The notes beneath the pieces were generated by a model that did no database searches, was not told the origin of the DNA, and saw nothing but the letters and a program-made list of their open reading frames with translations. Positions 26,781 through 35,433 of a DNA stretch of 64,000 nt are shown piece after piece (positions within the stretch are counted from its first letter, which is position 1; the number at the start of each line of letters is the position of its first letter). Origin of the DNA: Vibrio amylolyticus (GTDB taxonomy: Bacteria > Pseudomonadota > Gammaproteobacteria > Enterobacterales > Vibrionaceae); the NCBI RefSeq assembly GCF_023145695.1, contig NZ_JAJHVV010000008.1, positions 207,397 to 271,396 of the forward strand, given 5' to 3'. Both the position numbers and the translations under genes were made by a program.

Positions 26781-26814
26781 GAACATTTCTATCGATTTGA
26801 TAGGCAAAATCTAT
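26781..26814. promoter_or_regulatory. OxyR-like operator upstream of ahpC
   Basis: ATAG-N7-CTAT (26800-26814) preceded by TTTCTATC, spaced as in the OxyR consensus of ATAG-type elements. Nearly the same block precedes ahpF. Confidence 0.65.
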
Positions 26815-26862
26815 TTTTAAAAGAAACCATTCATAGGTAGCGGCAATTAACGGTTAATTAGT

Positions 26863-26942
26863 AGTCGGACAGCATCTCAGAGGAAGTTTAGATGTGATCA
26901 CATTGAATAAGAGAGCAATTGGATAAAAGAGCTATCCAAATC
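26863..26942 (+). repeat. 80-bp direct repeat, left copy (putative attL)
   Basis: 80 bp matching 39097-39176 with one mismatch, in the same orientation. It includes the perfect palindrome ATGTGATCACAT and a TTGGAT / ATCCAA stem. No tRNA cloverleaf or protein-coding tail is seen in it. It lies about 170 bp upstream of ahpC. Confidence 0.85.
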
Positions 26943-27058
26943 AAAAAAAGCATCGTAAACGGGTAAATATAAGGAGCCCGTAAATAGTAAGATAACAAAG
27001 TAGACCCTGCCCAATCCAATTTATGATCTATTTCCAAGGTCTTCGGGTTCAATATAAA

Positions 27059-27090
27059 AAACAGTAGAGATTATTCTATCTCTACTGTTT
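27059..27090 (-). terminator. Terminator of left GH4 gene
   Basis: Perfect 13-bp stem AAACAGTAGAGAT / ATCTCTACTGTTT with a 6-nt loop and, on the minus strand, T-rich sequence after it. Confidence 0.85.
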
Positions 27091-27142
27091 CATGGTTCAT
27101 ATGCCGCAATAAGTAAATCAAAGCACAATAGCGGCGGGAATT

Positions 27143-28456
27143 TTAGCGAAATTGTGGCATGTAATCTAAGTTAGCTTCAATTGTTTCATTCAGGGCAGTT
27201 TCTAAAACGGTACCTGTAGTGACAAGTGGGTTCAAAATTAGCGCTCGGTGGGCTGTATTTCGATCTCCAGTAATCGCGGCTTCAACCGTCAATGATTCAA
27301 ATTCTTTCAATACCTGAATCAGACGCAACGTATCTTTCGGGAATGGTGCAACGTTGAGAGGAAGTGGCCCTGATTTAGTGATCATGCTACTCACCTCTAC
27401 GGTACAGTCATTTGGGAGACCTTCAATTGCGCCATTGTTTCTAGTATTCACATGCATGATGGTGCGTTTGTCATTGAAGATAGAGCTCATTAGTTCACAA
27501 GCGGCTTCTGAATAATATTGACCGCCACGTTTTTCCAATTCCTTCGGCTTTTCGTTTAATTCTGGATTTCGATAGATATCAAATAATCGATTTTCCATCG
27601 CTTTAACGACTTCACCGCGTGTCCCTTCCCCACTCGCTTCTTCCAACTCTTGACCCATAATGTCTTCGCTGGTGTAGTAGTAACGTAAATACGCACAAGG
27701 AATCATGCCCATATTTCGCAAGAGTTCCTCTGGCCATTTAAATTTTGGGATATTCTGCGGCACAAGTGGATCATTGCCTGAGAGTATCTCTTCAACCACT
27801 TCTTGCAGTTTGTCACGCCCCTCATGCAGCACTTGACGAGCCCAGATGAAATGGTTTAACCCTGCAACTTGCAAGATGAAGTCTTCTTCATTGGCATCAA
27901 GCATTTTTGCTATGCCTTTTTGCATAATGACGGGAACATTACACAAACCGACAGCTTTCACTTTTGAATGCTTCAAAATAGCTTCTGTCACCATACCTGA
28001 TGGATTGGTAAAGTTAAGTAACCAAGCTTCAGGACACAGCTCTTCCATCTCTTTTGCTATTTCCAAGGCAATAGGTATCGTGCGACATGCGTTGGCAAAC
28101 CCACCTAATCCATTGGTTTCTTGACCAATCATTCCATATTTAAGAGAAATACGTTCATCACGAATTCGACCTTCCAAACAGCCAGCTCGGAATTGCGAAC
28201 AAACAAAGTCAGCCCCTTCAAGTGCTAGTCTTCGATCTAAGGTCACATGAACATCAATATGCGACATATTATTCTTGGCCAACATTCGGCGAGTTAAGTC
28301 GCCAATTATGCTCACTTTTTCTGCGCCATCTTCAATATCAACCAACCACAACTCGCCAATCGGAAGTTCATTGTTGCGCTTAATTAGACCTTCAATCAGC
28401 TCTGGTGTGTAACTTGAGCCTGCGCCAATAATGGTAATTTTTAAATTTTTGTTCAT
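27143..28456 (-). CDS. GH4 6-phospho-glycosidase, ChbF-like
   Basis: NAD- and metal-dependent family 4 glycosidase, closest in motifs to ChbF/CelF 6-phospho-beta-glucosidases. The 437-residue protein opens with IGAGSSYTPELIEGL (NAD loop), then DRRLALEGADFVCSQFRAG, GQETNGLGGFANACRTI and NFTNPSGMVTEA. Metal ligands are expected in GLCNVPV (Cys) and AGLNHF (His); RGGQYYSEAA follows. It likely cleaves a phosphorylated disaccharide delivered by the PTS at 30536. It is divergent from a LysR gene and has a paralogue at 32762. Confidence 0.92.
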   Translation of the reverse strand: MNKNLKITIIGAGSSYTPELIEGLIKRNNELPIGELWLVDIEDGAEKVSIIGDLTRRMLAKNNMSHIDVHVTLDRRLALEGADFVCSQFRAGCLEGRIRDERISLKYGMIGQETNGLGGFANACRTIPIALEIAKEMEELCPEAWLLNFTNPSGMVTEAILKHSKVKAVGLCNVPVIMQKGIAKMLDANEEDFILQVAGLNHFIWARQVLHEGRDKLQEVVEEILSGNDPLVPQNIPKFKWPEELLRNMGMIPCAYLRYYYTSEDIMGQELEEASGEGTRGEVVKAMENRLFDIYRNPELNEKPKELEKRGGQYYSEAACELMSSIFNDKRTIMHVNTRNNGAIEGLPNDCTVEVSSMITKSGPLPLNVAPFPKDTLRLIQVLKEFESLTVEAAITGDRNTAHRALILNPLVTTGTVLETALNETIEANLDYMPQFR

Positions 28457-28504
28457 CGTGAAGCCTCACATGGATAAGATGAATTAATTTAAAAGCAGAA
28501 TAGA

Positions 28505-28556
28505 CTGGTTTACAAACCAGAATTTAATTGCTATGAATTAGCTTAACTAATCCATA
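28505..28556. promoter_or_regulatory. Divergent GH4/LysR operator region 1
   Basis: Contains the inverted repeat CTGGTTTACAAACCAG (28505-28520) and TAATCCATA at 28548. GGTTTACAAA and TAATCCATA recur upstream of the second LysR gene at the same 41-bp spacing (34184, 34225), so they are probable binding sites of the two LysR paralogues. Confidence 0.6.
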
Positions 28557-28570
28557 TAAAAGTATTTACC

Positions 28571-29500
28571 ATGAATCAAAAACAGCTCATGCTATCTAAC
28601 ATGTACACCTTTGCTATCGCAGGAAAAACCTTAAGTTTTACCAAGGCAGGCGAAGAGCTGTTTATCACACAAGGGGCCGTGAGCCAGCGTATTAAGTCTT
28701 TGGAAAAGCAACTTGGTTTTAACTTATTTGTAAGGTTGACTCGTAGACTTGAACTGACTAGAGAAGGAGAACGCTTACTCCATGCATTGAATCAATCTTT
28801 CGATGTCATATTCTCAGAACTAGACGATATTAAATTTAATGAATTACGAGGGGAACTGTACATTGGCGCAGCGCCAACTTTCGCACAAAGGTGGATTCTA
28901 GAAAGGCTTCCAGATTTTCAACAACGCTATCCCAACCTTAATATCAAATTAAGGGTCAAGGCGAGTCGATTAGACTTTCAACATGAACCTGTCGATATTG
29001 CCATTTATTACAGTAATAATGAGCACCCGGGGTTCTACCACCAACGTTTATTTGATGAAGTATTGGTACCCATATGTAGCCCTGATTATTTCGATGAGTA
29101 TTTTACTACTGATGAGTCTGCAGCAACGCAACTATCCAACTCAACATTCATCCATTGTACCGAGTCATTAGAGGGTCATGAACCAAGTACAGAATGGTCC
29201 GTATGGTTAGCAGAACAAGGGGATGAAGACATTCAATCTCTAGATGTAATGAAAAAAACGTTCCTCATTAATCACTCTGATATGGCTATGAATGCCGCTA
29301 GAAATGGTATTGGTATAGGTATTGCGAGAAAATCATTAGTGCAAGAATATTTGAAAAACGGCGATTTAATGGTGCCATTTTCCGAAGTACCTTCAGGCCT
29401 AGGGTACGATTTAATATGTATGCCAGGACAAAAAAATAGGCCTAAAATATCGGCGTTTATTAACTGGATTTCATCACAGGTAAGATTGTCAAATACTTAG
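28571..29500 (+). CDS. LysR-family regulator (first copy)
   Basis: A 309-residue LysR-type transcription regulator. The N-terminal winged helix-turn-helix shows SFTKAGEELFITQGAVSQRI and KSLEKQLGFNLFVR; the effector domain follows, including PVDIAIYYSN. GcvA-like subgroup style. It is divergent from the GH4 gene it probably controls, and similar in sequence layout to the second LysR at 34247. The inducer is unknown but is likely a sugar phosphate or disaccharide of the neighbouring pathway. Confidence 0.9.
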   Translation: MNQKQLMLSNMYTFAIAGKTLSFTKAGEELFITQGAVSQRIKSLEKQLGFNLFVRLTRRLELTREGERLLHALNQSFDVIFSELDDIKFNELRGELYIGAAPTFAQRWILERLPDFQQRYPNLNIKLRVKASRLDFQHEPVDIAIYYSNNEHPGFYHQRLFDEVLVPICSPDYFDEYFTTDESAATQLSNSTFIHCTESLEGHEPSTEWSVWLAEQGDEDIQSLDVMKKTFLINHSDMAMNAARNGIGIGIARKSLVQEYLKNGDLMVPFSEVPSGLGYDLICMPGQKNRPKISAFINWISSQVRLSNT

Positions 29501-29614
29501 GGAACTCGCTAATCACCATTTCTTAACGTGTTTTGTTCGGCTAACGTTTAGTAGGGCAGCTTACACGGACTAATCATATAATACTTCTTTCTTATACTTT
29601 TTCACATTACACCT

Positions 29615-30532
29615 TTAGTGGTTAAGAATACTCTGAAAATGTGTCACTGTTTTAATGGCTACCGTCAATACAACTGCGCTAGTCAGCATTAATAACACAT
29701 GACCTATCCACAAAAGATCAAGACTATAGGTTGCAGTAGTGAATGCGGCCAGCGGAAAGGTAAAGGCCCACGTCGCAACTCCAAAACTCACCTTCATAAA
29801 TTCATTTCTATACATTGCTAGAGCGAAAAATACGAAGAATGCCCAAGCGTACATAAATATGACACCTACTCCAATCTCACTAGTTATCTTGAGATAACCC
29901 AATAAAAACATTGATGGAGTAGCAAGGCCAATAAAGAACGTTGGGTACAAAGGAGTTGGGGGAGTTTTCCTTTGTCGCGTTTTCAATAATATTGTGATGT
30001 AAATTACAATACCAATTGCAGCCCCAGTAAAATACATCAGGAGACTTAGATGAAGGTATTCCGCTGGGGAAAGTATGGAGCAAACGACGCAGGCCAATGG
30101 TGGAATCAAAAAAGTGGGATTGAGCTCTTTCATGACTTTGTCAATATCAGAAATCCAGCACAATGCGATGACGACCAAAAGTGGTATCTGAATCGCCACG
30201 CCCACTTTCCATATAGTGACAGAGTAGGATTCATACCCAGACATGAGCCCTGAGAGTAGAAACATTGTAATCGTGAGGCACGCAAGAAAGTTCCTTTTAG
30301 TCGCAACTCGAACCTCGTCAATTATGTCACTCGGTTTAATCACGATTCTTACCAACACGCTGATGAGCATGCCGATTAGTATCAGAGCAGCTATAGAGGC
30401 AATAGGCACAATCAACGGCTCTATAATACTAATCTGAGACGCTTGTATTGCAGTTGCGAGACCAGCAACACCCATAGAAGAAGACAGCAGTGCAATTGGT
30501 AATCTAATAAGTGTGTTGCTGGACATAGTCAA
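29615..30532 (-). CDS. TDT/SLAC1-type membrane transporter
   Basis: A 305-residue integral membrane protein with about ten hydrophobic segments, resembling the tellurite-resistance/dicarboxylate transporter (TDT, TehA/SLAC1) family. Features include SSSMGVAGLATAIQ at the N-terminus and the FFVFFALAMYRNEFMKVSFG and WAFTFPLAAFTTATY segments. Members export or import anions. It starts 3 bp after the PTS gene stop on the same strand, so it is the last gene of the GH4-chbG-PTS operon; it might export an acid product such as acetate released by deacetylation, but this is inference. Confidence 0.8.
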   Translation of the reverse strand: MTMSSNTLIRLPIALLSSSMGVAGLATAIQASQISIIEPLIVPIASIAALILIGMLISVLVRIVIKPSDIIDEVRVATKRNFLACLTITMFLLSGLMSGYESYSVTIWKVGVAIQIPLLVVIALCWISDIDKVMKELNPTFLIPPLACVVCSILSPAEYLHLSLLMYFTGAAIGIVIYITILLKTRQRKTPPTPLYPTFFIGLATPSMFLLGYLKITSEIGVGVIFMYAWAFFVFFALAMYRNEFMKVSFGVATWAFTFPLAAFTTATYSLDLLWIGHVLLMLTSAVVLTVAIKTVTHFQSILNH

Positions 30533-30535
30533 CTC

Positions 30536-32005
30536 TTATACCGTTTTCATCAATAAGCTGATAGATTCAGCTTCAGTGCCAATAATGATCTGCATATTGC
30601 TCTCACCAACATGGACGATGCCAAGTGACCCTAATGCTCTGATTTTCTTATCGCAAACAATTGATTTATCTTTCACTGTTAATCGCAGTCGAGTGATACA
30701 GGCGTTAATTTCAGTCAGGTTCTCTTTTCCACCTAACGCATCTACGTATGATCGAGCTAAGTCGAGAGCTTCTGTTGGCACAGGTGCAGCATCCACATCT
30801 ACCGTATCATTAGCATCTTCACGACCTAGAGTTTTAAGGTTGAACTTAAGAATCGCCCAACGGAAAGTGAAGAAGTAAAGTAGCGCAAATACCGCCCCCT
30901 GAGGGATCAACATGTACCATTGAGTCGCTAATGGATTGTGAGATTGCAACACTAAATCAACCAATCCTGCCGAGAAACCAAAGCCTGAAATCCACTGCAT
31001 GGAAGAGGCGATATATAGCGATAACCCCATAAATACTGAGTGAAGAATAAATAACGCAGGAGCCGCAAACATGAACGCAAACTCAAGAGGCTCACTCACA
31101 CCAGTAAAGAACGAAGCAAACGACGCTGCAATCACCAAAGAAGCAACACGTGGCTTGTTTTCTTTCTTAGCGGTTACGTACATTGCTAACCCTGCAGCAG
31201 GTAAACCAAACATAAGAACAGGGAAGAAACCCGCCATGTAACGACCTGTTACGCCAATCTCAGCTCGGCCTTCTGCCAGTGATTGTGCACCACCCAGAAA
31301 GTTAGGCATATCATTAATTCCGGCCACGTCGTACCAGAAAACAGGGTTAATTGCATGGTGTAATCCCGTTGGTATTAACAGTCGGTTGAAGAAACCAAAT
31401 AAACCCGAACCAATTGCACCTTGGTTGTACATCCAAGTACCGAAATTGGTCATGCCGGAAAATAGGCCGTCCCAAATCTCCATGAACACTCCCGCAATCA
31501 CAATGCCAGCCACTGAAGCTAGGATTGGTACCAGACGCTTACCGCTAAAGAACGATAGGGCTTTAGGAAGCTGTGTTTCTGAATATCGGTTATAAATCAC
31601 AGAGGCAACAATACCGACAACGATCGCAACAAACTGGTTATCCGCTTTGTTGAAGGCAGGGGGTACCTCGCTTACATCAATACCTTTGATAACGGCGATC
31701 GCGGCAGGATCAAGTAGCGCCATCACCACGAGCCAACAAACAAGACCAGACAAAGCAGCGGCACCGTCTCTGTCTTTAGACATGCCAAAGGCTATTCCCA
31801 CGGCAAACAGTAGCGGGATGTTTTTTAAGATGGCACCACCAGCTTTTATTAAAAAAGCGGCGATTTGACTATCATTTCCCCATCCTACAGGGTCAACCCA
31901 ATAGCCAACGCCCATTAAAATAGCGGCAGCGGGTAAACACGCGACTGGTATCATTAAGGCTTGACCTACCTTTTGTAGATACCCAAATACGTTAATATTC
32001 TTCAT
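30536..32005 (-). CDS. PTS sugar transporter EIICB, glucose/GlcNAc family
   Basis: Phosphotransferase permease that imports and phosphorylates a sugar. The 489-residue protein has the IIC membrane domain (about 1-380), starting NVFGYLQKVGQALMIPVACL and including GLHHAINPVFWYDVAG and TGVSEPLEFAFMFAAP. A linker and the IIB domain follow, with the phosphorylated Cys in LTEINACITRLRLTV. No IIA domain is attached, so a general IIA(Glc) is probably used. The start is set at the ATG after AGGAATCACA; a 7-codon longer frame exists. It overlaps chbG by 14 bp. The combination with GH4 and ChbG suggests a disaccharide such as chitobiose, although such sugars usually use lactose-family PTS. Confidence 0.92.
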   Translation of the reverse strand: MKNINVFGYLQKVGQALMIPVACLPAAAILMGVGYWVDPVGWGNDSQIAAFLIKAGGAILKNIPLLFAVGIAFGMSKDRDGAAALSGLVCWLVVMALLDPAAIAVIKGIDVSEVPPAFNKADNQFVAIVVGIVASVIYNRYSETQLPKALSFFSGKRLVPILASVAGIVIAGVFMEIWDGLFSGMTNFGTWMYNQGAIGSGLFGFFNRLLIPTGLHHAINPVFWYDVAGINDMPNFLGGAQSLAEGRAEIGVTGRYMAGFFPVLMFGLPAAGLAMYVTAKKENKPRVASLVIAASFASFFTGVSEPLEFAFMFAAPALFILHSVFMGLSLYIASSMQWISGFGFSAGLVDLVLQSHNPLATQWYMLIPQGAVFALLYFFTFRWAILKFNLKTLGREDANDTVDVDAAPVPTEALDLARSYVDALGGKENLTEINACITRLRLTVKDKSIVCDKKIRALGSLGIVHVGESNMQIIIGTEAESISLLMKTV

Positions 32006-32777
32006 TGTGATTCCTAGTAATATCATTAAAGCTGATAAGTCCTACACCTTGGCTGTCGAGCCACTCTCGTAGGGTTGGTGATAACAGAACATTCAATTCA
32101 AGCTCACGCTGAGCTGTGTACGAGGACACGGCATCAAGCTCTGAATCGTAATACGCAGGATGCGCCATGATTTCTGCCGTTCCGTTGGGAGCTATCTCTT
32201 TAAGTTCCAAAATTGTCTGTTTAAACCCTGCTTCAGTTGCGCGACCTGCGTAAAAATGACTGCTAAATTGGTCGGTAGTGGGCACATTCAATGTGGTTAA
32301 ATCTTGATCGTAATAGTCAGGTCGCCTTGTTGGTAAACCAACTTCATTGGCAAACTGAACAAAACCGTTTATTAGGTTCGGTAAAAAAGCGGCAAAATGA
32401 TGAGAGTCAACATGGGCAAGCTTAACTCCTTTGCTTATCGCTGCCTTGTATTGGTTCATTGCCTCCAAGTAAACCTGAGACGATGGAATGGATTCGCACT
32501 CGAGCACCAAATGACTACGGCCCAAGAACCTCCCATTTTCATCAACGAGATCAGGGATATCCTTTGGATCCGACACCGCTTTGCCTGACGTAATATTCAC
32601 GTGCAGACCGATGTTTTCTAATTCGTGCTGGTGCATCAACTCAATGGCATCATCGGTACCCTCTTGATTCACCATCAACGTTGTGCTGGTGACTAGCCCG
32701 CTTTGCATTGCCTCTACTATGGCGGAGTTGATTCCTGCCGTAAGACCAAAATCGTCGGCATTTATAATGAGCTGCAT
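31992..32777 (-). CDS. chbG: ChbG/YdjC-family carbohydrate deacetylase
   Basis: Metal-dependent deacetylase of the YdjC family. ChbG removes an N-acetyl group from chitobiose-6-phosphate, making it a GH4 (ChbF) substrate. The 261-residue protein has the metal-binding DADDFG-type motif in LIINADDFGLTAGIN, ENIGLHVNIT, and HVDSHHFAAFLP with conserved His. It overlaps the GH4 gene upstream (16 bp) and the PTS gene downstream (14 bp), so the three are translationally coupled. Chitobiose as substrate is inferred from the family; other acetylated disaccharides are possible. Confidence 0.92.
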   Translation of the reverse strand: MQLIINADDFGLTAGINSAIVEAMQSGLVTSTTLMVNQEGTDDAIELMHQHELENIGLHVNITSGKAVSDPKDIPDLVDENGRFLGRSHLVLECESIPSSQVYLEAMNQYKAAISKGVKLAHVDSHHFAAFLPNLINGFVQFANEVGLPTRRPDYYDQDLTTLNVPTTDQFSSHFYAGRATEAGFKQTILELKEIAPNGTAEIMAHPAYYDSELDAVSSYTAQRELELNVLLSPTLREWLDSQGVGLISFNDITRNHNEEY

Positions 32778-34120
32778 GAGAAATCCCCTTTTAATAGGTC
32801 GATATCTTGACGCTGAAACGTCGGCAACATATCTAGGTTTTGCAGTAAGATATCTTTAAGCGCAAGTTCTAGCTTTTCGCCTGTTCCAACCAGTGGATTC
32901 ATCACGAGCGCACGAAGTGCCGTTCCGACTTCACCATTAATTGCTGCTTTAATTGTTAAGCTTTCAAATGATTTCATTGTTTGGATCAAGCGAAGTGCAT
33001 CTTCTGGGAAGGATTCAACACTTAATGGGTAAGCACCTGATGATTTTATGATGGCACTGACTTCTACGGCACAGTCATCAGGCAGCCCTTGAATAGCCCC
33101 CTTGTTAAGGGTATTAACGTGCATGATTTCACCGGTATTGTTATGGATAGCATTCATCATGCGACAAGCCGACTCTGAGTAATATTGACCGCCTCGCAAC
33201 TCAAGTTCTTTTGGCTTTTCAGCAAGATTTGGGTCGCGATAAACCTCGAACAGTTTCGTCTCAATGTCTTTAACAACATCAGCTCGATTGACACCATCGC
33301 ATTCTGTAGGCGCTGACTTAGCCAATACATCGTCACTTGCGTAGAAGTAACGAAGATACGAGCATGGAAGCATTCCCATATCTTTAATCAGAGCGCTAGA
33401 CCACTCAAATGGAGCGATGTTTTGCGGTCTCATTTTGTCGTTACCTGCCAACACTTCATCAATAATGAACTGCATCTTGTCTTCATTTTTGTACAGGATT
33501 TGACGAGCCCAAACTAGGTGATTGAGGCCTGCTATTTGAATGAAAAAGTCTTTTGGATCGGCTTCTAGCAACTCCATAGCGCCACGTTCCATGTTAACGG
33601 GAACATTGCATAGACCAATAGTTTTGGTTGAGCTGTTTTTAAGAATGGCTTCGGTAACCATGCCCGATGGATTGGTAAAATTGAGGAGCCAGGCATCAGG
33701 GCAAAGGGTTTCCATCTCGTGGGCAATATCAAGTGCAACAGGGATGGTACGACATGCGTTTGCCAAGCCAACAATGCCGTTCGTTTCTTGGGCAAGCATT
33801 CCGTATTTCGCGGCAATACCTTCATCACGGATACGGCTCTCTAGGCAACCTGCACGAAATTGAGAACAAACGTAATCCGCATGTTTCAGCGCCACAGTTC
33901 GGTCTTCGGTCATGATCACTTTCATGTCGCTGCCAGATTTCTCGACCATACGCTTAGTCAGTTTAAAAATAATCTCGGCTTTCCAACGACTCTCTTCGAT
34001 ATCAACCAACCAAAGCTCACCAATTGGTAAAGATTCCGTTCTACGCAATAGCCCTTCGACTAGCTCGGGCGTGTAGCTTGAACCTGCTCCAATGACAACC
34101 ACTTTTAATGCGTTCTGCAC
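32762..34120 (-). CDS. GH4 6-phospho-glycosidase, ChbF-like (second copy)
   Basis: Second family-4 glycosidase, clearly paralogous to the one at 27143. It shows the same blocks: IGAGSSYTPELVEGLLRR, CSQFRAGCLESRIRDEG, NFTNPSGMVTEAILKN, GLCNVPVNM, AGLNHLVWARQIL and RGGQYYSESA. I prefer the GTG start at 34120 because AAGGTGG precedes it and it aligns with the first copy; a 14-codon longer ATG frame (34162) is possible. It begins the GH4-chbG-PTS-TDT operon. Two copies may give different linkage or acetylation specificity. Confidence 0.92.
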   Translation of the reverse strand: MQNALKVVVIGAGSSYTPELVEGLLRRTESLPIGELWLVDIEESRWKAEIIFKLTKRMVEKSGSDMKVIMTEDRTVALKHADYVCSQFRAGCLESRIRDEGIAAKYGMLAQETNGIVGLANACRTIPVALDIAHEMETLCPDAWLLNFTNPSGMVTEAILKNSSTKTIGLCNVPVNMERGAMELLEADPKDFFIQIAGLNHLVWARQILYKNEDKMQFIIDEVLAGNDKMRPQNIAPFEWSSALIKDMGMLPCSYLRYFYASDDVLAKSAPTECDGVNRADVVKDIETKLFEVYRDPNLAEKPKELELRGGQYYSESACRMMNAIHNNTGEIMHVNTLNKGAIQGLPDDCAVEVSAIIKSSGAYPLSVESFPEDALRLIQTMKSFESLTIKAAINGEVGTALRALVMNPLVGTGEKLELALKDILLQNLDMLPTFQRQDIDLLKGDFSCSSL

Positions 34121-34183
34121 TGTATCCACCTTAGAAATTAATACACTTAACTTGATTGACATTAGAATTACAGGGTCTAATGG

Positions 34184-34233
34184 GGTTTACAAATGGTGTA
34201 TATTGGTGGAATCATTAATATAAGTAATCCATA
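34184..34233. promoter_or_regulatory. Divergent GH4/LysR operator region 2
   Basis: GGTTTACAAA (34184) and TAATCCATA (34225) recur at the 41-bp spacing seen upstream of the first LysR gene. This marks duplicated divergent regulatory modules. Confidence 0.6.
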
Positions 34234-34246
34234 GAGCTGATATGTC

Positions 34247-35131
34247 ATGATAAGAACACCCATTAATCATAGTAATGTTTACTTATTTTTAAGTGCTGCG
34301 AGAACGCTGAGTTTTACGAAAACGGGTGAGATATTCGGGATAACGCAAGGCGCAGTAAGCCATAGAATCAAAAGTCTGGAAGAGGAGGTCGGCTGTAAGT
34401 TGTTTGTAAGAAGACCAAGAAACATAGCGCTGACTCCTGAAGGAAGCCTGCTTTTCTCGTCCGTCTCTCAGTCATTTGAGCTCGTTGATAATGTGATCTC
34501 AGACTTAAAAAATCCAAACCCCACAGGTGAATTGCGTATTGGGGCCTCCCCATCTTTTGCATCTCAAGTCCTTATCCCCAATTTGCCAAAGTTTTTAAGT
34601 AAATACCCAGACTTAGATGTTCGTATTATTACGTCGAGGGAATCAAAAAGATTTGACGACGAATCGATGGACCTTGCGATTGTTTATGATGAAGCAATTG
34701 CCAATCTACATAGTGAAGCAATTGTGCGTGAAAGTATCATTCCAGTATGCAGCCATGAATATGCACACAAGAACAATTTGTTGAATGGTCGTTCGACGAT
34801 TGAGGGGTTAACACTGATAGACAATGTAACTTCTACCAACTGGAAGCAATGGAGCTCGCAAGAGTGTTACGAGATCAAAGATAATCGTACGATAAAGGTT
34901 GATGATTTTCACTCATCCACCTCCGCTGCAATAAGCGGTGTTGGTATTGCGATCGCCCGTTGGATCTTAGTTAAAGACCTATTGAAATCAGGCGCACTTG
35001 TTTCACCATTTAATGCGATCCTAACGGACAAGCACTACTGGTTGGTGACCGTCAAAGGAATGGAGCACCGGCCTAAATATCGCTTATTCTCCAATTGGAT
35101 ATGTGAAGAAATCTTTGGTAAAAAACCATAA
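34247..35131 (+). CDS. LysR-family regulator (second copy)
   Basis: A 294-residue LysR-type regulator, paralogous to that at 28571. The helix-turn-helix contains SFTKTGEIFGITQGAVSHRI and KSLEEEVGCKLFVRRPR, followed by the effector-binding domain. It is divergent from the second GH4 operon and shares its operator elements with the first module. It probably senses a sugar derivative of this pathway. Confidence 0.9.
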   Translation: MIRTPINHSNVYLFLSAARTLSFTKTGEIFGITQGAVSHRIKSLEEEVGCKLFVRRPRNIALTPEGSLLFSSVSQSFELVDNVISDLKNPNPTGELRIGASPSFASQVLIPNLPKFLSKYPDLDVRIITSRESKRFDDESMDLAIVYDEAIANLHSEAIVRESIIPVCSHEYAHKNNLLNGRSTIEGLTLIDNVTSTNWKQWSSQECYEIKDNRTIKVDDFHSSTSAAISGVGIAIARWILVKDLLKSGALVSPFNAILTDKHYWLVTVKGMEHRPKYRLFSNWICEEIFGKKP

Positions 35132-35433
35132 GGGTATGCTAAAAGATCTATCGACCAGCTAATATCAGAAAAAGTATATTGAAGCCTTAAAGCTGAGAGG
35201 TTTATACGGTAATGTTGAACAAGGAGTCTTAGATCTCTAATCAGTCACGTTAGTATGAGTGAAGCCTTAAAGTGATAGGCACAGAAAAGCGTATTAAAAA
35301 TAACCAACAAAAGTCTAGTAACTGTGTTACCTTGGTTTTATCCCCTCCGCTTAGTGGGGACTTCTTTTCTTTTCCGAACTCGCATCTCGGCATTCCTTAG
35401 TTGCCCTCCTAAGCCTCACAGCAGGCTTTAGTT
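35132..35433. other. Intergenic region with terminator-like hairpin
   Basis: About 300 bp without a gene. TCCCC(35341)...GGGGA(35360) forms a stem followed by CTTCTTTTCTTTT, either ending the LysR transcript or acting as an attenuator in the leader of the DUF1611 operon. Confidence 0.5.

Noticed and set aside
26863..26942. Repeat as a tRNA 3' end
   Set aside because: No cloverleaf, CCA end or T-arm sequence is present.
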